Origin: Tardiphaga sp.
Lineage (GTDB): Bacteria; Pseudomonadota; Alphaproteobacteria; Rhizobiales; Xanthobacteraceae
Length of the DNA: 7,918 nt
Direction of reading: 5' to 3'
Assembly: GCA_028290765.1 (NCBI GenBank)
Contig: JAQGJF010000987.1
Coordinates: 1 to 7,918 of the forward strand
Shown: piece after piece, positions 4,320-7,918 of the stretch
Layout of the letters: each line of letters opens with the position of its first letter
How positions within the stretch are numbered: position 1 is the stretch's first letter
Translations under genes and position numbers: made by a program
The notes under the pieces: generated by a model
Seen by the model: the letters and a program-made list of their open reading frames with translations, nothing else
Told to the model about the DNA's origin: nothing
The model's database searches: none

Positions 4320-7016
4320 CTATGCAACGTCCTGCTCAACGGCGAGGAACCTGAGCGCATCGGCGATCGGAATGAAGAAGTTGATGCTTGTGCCCAGTTT
4401 CTCGGCCGAATTGGTAATTCCGGAAACACTGACGGCAACGACATTGCCAAACCGGTCCACCATGGCTCCTCCGCTACTGCCGCCATGGATGGCGGCGTCG
4501 CTCTGTATGAGCTTGAGATCGTCGACCGTGCGATAGGCGCTGACGATGCCCCTGCTGATGGTCGTCGAGTACGTTTCCTTGAACGGCGTCCCGACCGCAT
4601 AGACCTCGGCGGCGACATCGGGCGGTTCGAGCTGCAGCGGCAGGGCCGCCATGGCGGATTCGTTCACCTTGACCAGGGCGACATCCCGCCCCTGGTGCGA
4701 CCGCAACACCTCGCCAGGCATCTGACGGCCAGTTGTCAGTTTGATTGTTACAAATTTGTAGTCTTGTACCACGTGCTGGTTGGTCAAAAGATACCCATCC
4801 CTGGAGATAAAAAACCCGCTGCCGTGGCCACTTTCCAGTTTTATGGTCACCACGGCGGCCTGCAGAGCGGATGTCCCCTCCGACAGCGGGGTGACCGAGC
4901 GAGGGAGCGCGGGAATCCTGATGAGGGTATCGCTGATCTTCTCAGGCACGGCCTCGCGGTATCCGGAAATCCGGATCGCCGCGTCGATATCCGCCATGGC
5001 AATCCGACGCAGGTCCCCCGAGGGGTCGTGCGCAATGCGCGTGGCCTGGGCCTCGCGCGCGCGCTCAAGCAGCGTTCGCATCTCGCGCGCCTGACCCCAG
5101 GACTTGTTGCGCATGCCCACCTTCAGCCACGGATCGAGGCTGGACTCGATATCCTCCGGCAATACGAAGTTCTGCCGGTTTGCCATCAGGCGCAGGATGG
5201 CGACGAGCTCATTTGCCGCATAGGGCGGAAACTCGATCATCTTGGTAAAGCGGCTGGAGAGGCCGGGATTGCTGCCGATGAAGCGCTGCATCTCATTCGG
5301 GTAACCGGCGACAATGACGACGATGCGGTCGCGGTTGTCCTCCATGAATTTGAGCAGCGTATCGATCGCTTCCTGGCCGAAATCGTTACCCGGCCGGGCA
5401 AGCGAATAGGCTTCATCGATGAACAGGATGCCGTCGAGCGCTTCCCTGCATTTGTCGAGCGTCCTGGGAGCGGTCTGGCCGATATAGCTCGCGACAAGAC
5501 CCGAGCGATCCGTCTCGACCAGGTGACCTTTTCGCAGCACCTTGAGCGAGCGATAGATCTCGCCGAGTGCGCGCGCGACCTCGGTCTTCCCCGCTCCGGG
5601 CGGGCCGGTAAATACCATGTGCCGGCTGATGGGGGCGATGACGAGCCCCTGCTCCCGGCGCAGGCGCTCGACCTCAAGCGCCGACATGAGTTTGTTCACC
5701 TCCTCCTTGACCTGTTCGAGTCCGACCATCTCTTCGAGGCGGTCCAGCGCCTGATCGAGCGTGCGTTCAGGAGGGATGATCGCCTCAACTTTCAACCTGC
5801 GCCCAGGGCGTGCCGCCAAATGATCCGGCGAAGCAGGCGCCAACGCGTGTTCAACGACGATCGGAACCGGAGCTGGCATGATCGGCACCAATGGCGGCGC
5901 CGGCGGCAGGACGTGCGTTCGCACCAGATTCACGCCTGCGTTTTCGAAGTCGATCATCTCGATCTTGCTGATGTCGGCGGCCGGGTCGACGGCCACGCGC
6001 ATGGACTGGGCTTCGCCCGCCTTATCAAGAAGGTTGCGCATCTCGCGCGCGTTGCCCCATCCCTCGTTTCTGCGCTGGGATTCGATCCAGGGGACCAGGC
6101 TTTGCTCGAGGTCATCGGGCAACTCCGCGCGTTGCCGCCAGGCCATCAATCGCAAGATCGCAGCCAGCTCTTTCGGCTCATAGGCCGGGAATTCGATGAT
6201 CCTGTTGAAGCGGCTTGCCAGGCCCGGATTGGTGGCGATGAAACGCCGCATTTCGTTGGGGTAGCCGGCGGCGATCACCATGATGCGGTCGCGGTTGTCC
6301 TCCATGAACTTGAGCAACGTCGAAATTGCCTCGCTGCCGAAATCCTTGCCTTCGCCCGTTAGCGCGTAGGCCTCGTCGACGAACAGGATGCCGTCGAGCG
6401 CCTCCTTGCATTTGTCCAGCGTCTTCATGGCGGTCTGCCCGATATAGCCCGCGACCAGATCGGCGCGCTGCACCTCCACCACATGTCCCTTGCGCAGCAC
6501 CTTGAGCGACCGATAAATCTCCCCCAGGGCGCGCGCGACCTCGGTCTTGCCCACGCCGGGCGGCCCGATGAACACCATGTGCCGGCTCACCTTCCCCACG
6601 GGCAAGCCTTGTTCACGGCGTTTGCGCTCGACTTCGATGCCGGCCAAGAGCTTGTTGACCTCCTCCTTGACGGAGCCGAGCCCAATCATCTGGTCGAGTT
6701 CGTCGAGCACCTCGTCGGCGCTGCGGACGGACACGGCCGAAGAGTCGACGTTCAGCCGACGCCCGACCGTATAGCCCTCGCCGACGGGGACCAATCCGAA
6801 TCCCGTGGGGTCGCTGCCGAGCCGCATCGCCACGTAGGTTACCGCGAACCCGGCCATCATGATCAGAAGCACGGCACCGATGGTCAGCGCGTTCGCGAAG
6901 GTCAATGCGCTGAATGGACCGGATCTCGGATTGAGAATCCATTGGGTGGCGACCGCGGCCACAATCATGGCGGTGCACATGCCGACCATCGGATGGTTGC
7001 GGAAAAAGTTTCTCAT
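4320..7016 (-). CDS. Membrane-anchored tandem AAA+ (CbbX/SpoVK-type) ATPase fused to an HtrA-like serine protease
   Basis: 898 residues counted from ATG 7016. Two hydrophobic helices (about 11-28 and 42-63) form a hairpin. AAA+ domain 1 (about 112-345) has Walker A GPPGVGKT 151-158, Walker B ILFVDEA with Asp214-Glu215, an arginine finger in NPGLASRF near 264-270 and a sensor-2-like GWGNAREMR near 319-327. Domain 2 (about 432-665) repeats all of these exactly 320 residues later: GPPGAGKT 471-478, Asp534-Glu535, SSRF, SWGQAREMR. A Pro/Ala-rich linker (about 368-400) joins them. The C-terminal 180 residues are a trypsin/HtrA-type protease with His748 (TNQHVV), Asp778 (GRDVALVKV) and Ser848 in GGSSGG; no PDZ domain follows. 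CbbX-type AAA+ proteins act as hexameric remodellers, so ATP-driven feeding or activation of the protease is the simplest guess. The TTG at 7025 is rejected as the start because it sits only two bases after GGGA; ATG 7016 has GGGA ten bases upstream. The gene follows the 203-aa protein gene by 116 bp. Confidence 0.93.
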   Translation of the reverse strand: MRNFFRNHPMVGMCTAMIVAAVATQWILNPRSGPFSALTFANALTIGAVLLIMMAGFAVTYVAMRLGSDPTGFGLVPVGEGYTVGRRLNVDSSAVSVRSADEVLDELDQMIGLGSVKEEVNKLLAGIEVERKRREQGLPVGKVSRHMVFIGPPGVGKTEVARALGEIYRSLKVLRKGHVVEVQRADLVAGYIGQTAMKTLDKCKEALDGILFVDEAYALTGEGKDFGSEAISTLLKFMEDNRDRIMVIAAGYPNEMRRFIATNPGLASRFNRIIEFPAYEPKELAAILRLMAWRQRAELPDDLEQSLVPWIESQRRNEGWGNAREMRNLLDKAGEAQSMRVAVDPAADISKIEMIDFENAGVNLVRTHVLPPAPPLVPIMPAPVPIVVEHALAPASPDHLAARPGRRLKVEAIIPPERTLDQALDRLEEMVGLEQVKEEVNKLMSALEVERLRREQGLVIAPISRHMVFTGPPGAGKTEVARALGEIYRSLKVLRKGHLVETDRSGLVASYIGQTAPRTLDKCREALDGILFIDEAYSLARPGNDFGQEAIDTLLKFMEDNRDRIVVIVAGYPNEMQRFIGSNPGLSSRFTKMIEFPPYAANELVAILRLMANRQNFVLPEDIESSLDPWLKVGMRNKSWGQAREMRTLLERAREAQATRIAHDPSGDLRRIAMADIDAAIRISGYREAVPEKISDTLIRIPALPRSVTPLSEGTSALQAAVVTIKLESGHGSGFFISRDGYLLTNQHVVQDYKFVTIKLTTGRQMPGEVLRSHQGRDVALVKVNESAMAALPLQLEPPDVAAEVYAVGTPFKETYSTTISRGIVSAYRTVDDLKLIQSDAAIHGGSSGGAMVDRFGNVVAVSVSGITNSAEKLGTSINFFIPIADALRFLAVEQDVA

Positions 7017-7066
7017 TGTCGCCAATTCCCGATCACGGCGTCGCGTTCACCCATTTGCGCATTCAT

Positions 7067-7136
7067 AGGCAAGTTTTCATGGGCAAGTCTTCATGGGCAA
7101 GTTCTCATGGGAAAGTTTTCTTGGGCAAATTTTCAT
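7067..7136. repeat. 14-bp tandem repeat, five units, spanning the end of the upstream gene
   Basis: Five adjacent 14-bp units run 7067-7080, 7081-7094, 7095-7108, 7109-7122 and 7123-7136, consensus GGGCAAGTTTTCAT on the plus strand with zero to three differences each. A decayed sixth unit (GGACAAGGG) follows. On the minus strand each unit reads ATGAAAACTTGCCC, so four of the five carry ATG. The last unit contains the TGA stop (7133-7135) of the 203-aa gene, giving an ATGA overlap. The array fills most of the spacer before the ATPase-protease gene. Confidence 0.92.
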
Positions 7137-7744
7137 GGACAAGGGTTGCGAACCTGCCACGTCACGTTAACGGAATACGTTCCATTGACGTCGTGAACGC
7201 CCCCGGGCCTCAGGTAGAACCCCACCTGGTCCGCCTCGCCGATCAGAGTAAGCACGCCACGGCCCGTGGGATAAGGCGCGGGATAGGGAATAGCGACGCG
7301 CTGAGGCACGGGGGTGAGCTTGATCGGCGGCGACAGATAGGGTCCCGAACGGATGCGCACCATGCCACCATGCCCACCCGGTCGTTGCGTCAACGTCACC
7401 CATCCGAGCGGCGCCTTGCAGTTCCTGGCGTCATCCACCGCTGCTTTCGAACTTCCCGGATCGAGGGTGGGAAGGGCTGCATTGATGTCGGCTGGTACAA
7501 GCACTTCCAGAGTGGATTCCTCACCCACGACAGCCGGTTTGTCGCCGACGCGGCTGGGCAATACGACGGCGGCGGCTATTCCAGCGATCACGAGCCCGCC
7601 GGCAATTCCGATCAGGGTGCCCCGGGACGAGCCAGGCTTCTTGCCACGCGGCGGCGCCTGACGTGGAGGCCGGTCCTGCCCGCCGGGCGCGCCCGCGGAA
7701 ATATCATGTTGTGCTTCTGGCTCACTCATGTTTCGGGCATTCAT
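7133..7744 (-). CDS. Single-pass membrane protein of unknown function, Pro-rich N-terminus
   Basis: 203 residues counted from ATG 7744. The N-terminal 42 residues are hydrophilic and Pro/Gly/Arg-rich (RPPRQAPPRGKKPGSSRG) and end in positive charge. A Gly/Ala/Ile membrane helix follows at about 43-63, so the remaining 140 residues should be periplasmic. That domain is strand-like, rich in Pro, Gly and Val, with motifs such as GVLTLIGEADQVGFYLRPGG (163-182) and YSVNVTWQVRNPCP at the end. Its only two cysteines (109 and 202) could form a disulfide. I recognise no family. ATG 7729 (MSEPEAQ...) is an equally possible start; the TTG at 7792 is excluded because it lies in the -35 box. It is the first gene of the minus-strand block and probably shares a transcript with the ATPase-protease. 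Confidence 0.8.
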   Translation of the reverse strand: MNARNMSEPEAQHDISAGAPGGQDRPPRQAPPRGKKPGSSRGTLIGIAGGLVIAGIAAAVVLPSRVGDKPAVVGEESTLEVLVPADINAALPTLDPGSSKAAVDDARNCKAPLGWVTLTQRPGGHGGMVRIRSGPYLSPPIKLTPVPQRVAIPYPAPYPTGRGVLTLIGEADQVGFYLRPGGVHDVNGTYSVNVTWQVRNPCP

Positions 7745-7763
7745 TCGTTGCCGGAACGGAGAT

Positions 7764-7792
7764 ATTATGATCGACGGCCGATGTGACGACAA
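7764..7792 (-). promoter_or_regulatory. Sigma70-like promoter of the minus-strand block
   Basis: On the minus strand the -35 box TTGTCG (7792-7787; four of six consensus bases) and -10 box CATAAT (7769-7764; five of six) are separated by 17 bases. Transcription would start near 7757, giving a leader of about 13 bases to ATG 7744 or 28 bases to ATG 7729. It would drive the 203-aa gene and, by read-through, the ATPase-protease gene. Confidence 0.55.
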
Positions 7793-7918
7793 CCCCGATT
7801 CATCGAATCAGGATCGAAACGCGCAGTGAACGATATCGAGTGCGCTTCCCCCGTGCCAGTTTTCGTTCCTGACAGAGGGGGCTCACGGATAATCTTTGTC
7901 ACAAAGCTGCGGCACGGA
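7793..7918. other. Upstream region of the minus-strand block; no gene seen
   Basis: No convincing coding frame is present before the window edge. Short palindromes occur: GATTC-atc-GAATC (7797-7809) directly upstream of the -35 box of the minus-strand promoter, CGATATCG (7831-7838), and CTTTGT-c-ACAAAG (7894-7906). The first is placed where a regulator of the block could bind, but with 5-bp arms it may be chance. Confidence 0.4.

Noticed and set aside
4065..6362. Plus-strand open frame of 765 codons opposite the ATPase-protease gene
   Set aside because: It is an antisense shadow of a GC-rich gene. The minus strand encodes clear AAA+ motifs throughout, whereas this frame begins inside the repeat region and shows no known domain.
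7067..7136. CRISPR array
   Set aside because: Units are only 14 bp with no spacers between them and no cas gene is present; it is a simple tandem repeat.
7077..7136. 19-codon minus-strand mini-frame starting at the ATGA overlap (MKICPRK...)
   Set aside because: It consists entirely of the tandem repeat, has no ribosome site of its own and no sign of selection; it is discussed only as part of the repeat finding.
6483..7196. Plus-strand open frame with a repeated Gly-Lys-Phe-Ser-Trp-Ala pattern
   Set aside because: The apparent peptide repeat is only the 14-bp DNA repeat read in successive frames, and the rest is antisense to the ATPase domain.

Overview
The window looks like chromosomal DNA of a Bradyrhizobium-type alphaproteobacterium (Bradyrhizobiaceae or close relative). 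This is inferred from the high GC content, the third-position GC bias of the genes, and several intergenic palindromic elements of kinds I remember from Bradyrhizobium and Rhodopseudomonas genomes (for example the GCATGATC...GATCATGC and ACCCTCCCC...GGGGAGGGT hairpin types). No tRNA, rRNA, CRISPR array, transposase or integrase was found.

Layout: (1) 1-264, minus strand: the first 88 codons of a small hypothetical protein that runs off the left edge. (2) 265-985: no gene, but a dense cluster of hairpins at 716-977. (3) 986-2166: a divergent pair made of a FabG-like short-chain dehydrogenase (minus) and an ArsR-family repressor (plus). They share an intergenic region with a perfect 12-7-12 inverted repeat. 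The repeat overlaps the -35 box of a good sigma70-like promoter, and that promoter appears to give the regulator a leaderless mRNA. (4) 2167-2484: another nested hairpin repeat between convergent genes. (5) 2485-7744: three genes all on the minus strand. In transcription order they are a 203-aa single-pass membrane protein (7744-7133), an 898-aa membrane-anchored protein with two CbbX/SpoVK-type AAA+ domains and a C-terminal HtrA-like serine protease domain (7016-4320), and a 468-aa single-pass Sel1/TPR-repeat protein (3891-2485). A 14-bp x 5 tandem repeat separates the first two. A 227-bp nested inverted repeat lies between the second and third.

The most interesting part is the three-gene minus-strand block. 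The central protein joins two apparently complete ATPase modules to an apparently complete His-Asp-Ser protease on one chain, behind a two-helix membrane hairpin. By the positive-inside rule both activities should be cytoplasmic, whereas the soluble domains of the two flanking proteins should be periplasmic. The block can be read as a membrane-spanning ATP-driven remodelling and proteolysis module, but substrate and function cannot be read from the sequence. The dehydrogenase/ArsR pair looks like an ordinary self-contained regulated unit responding to an unknown signal.
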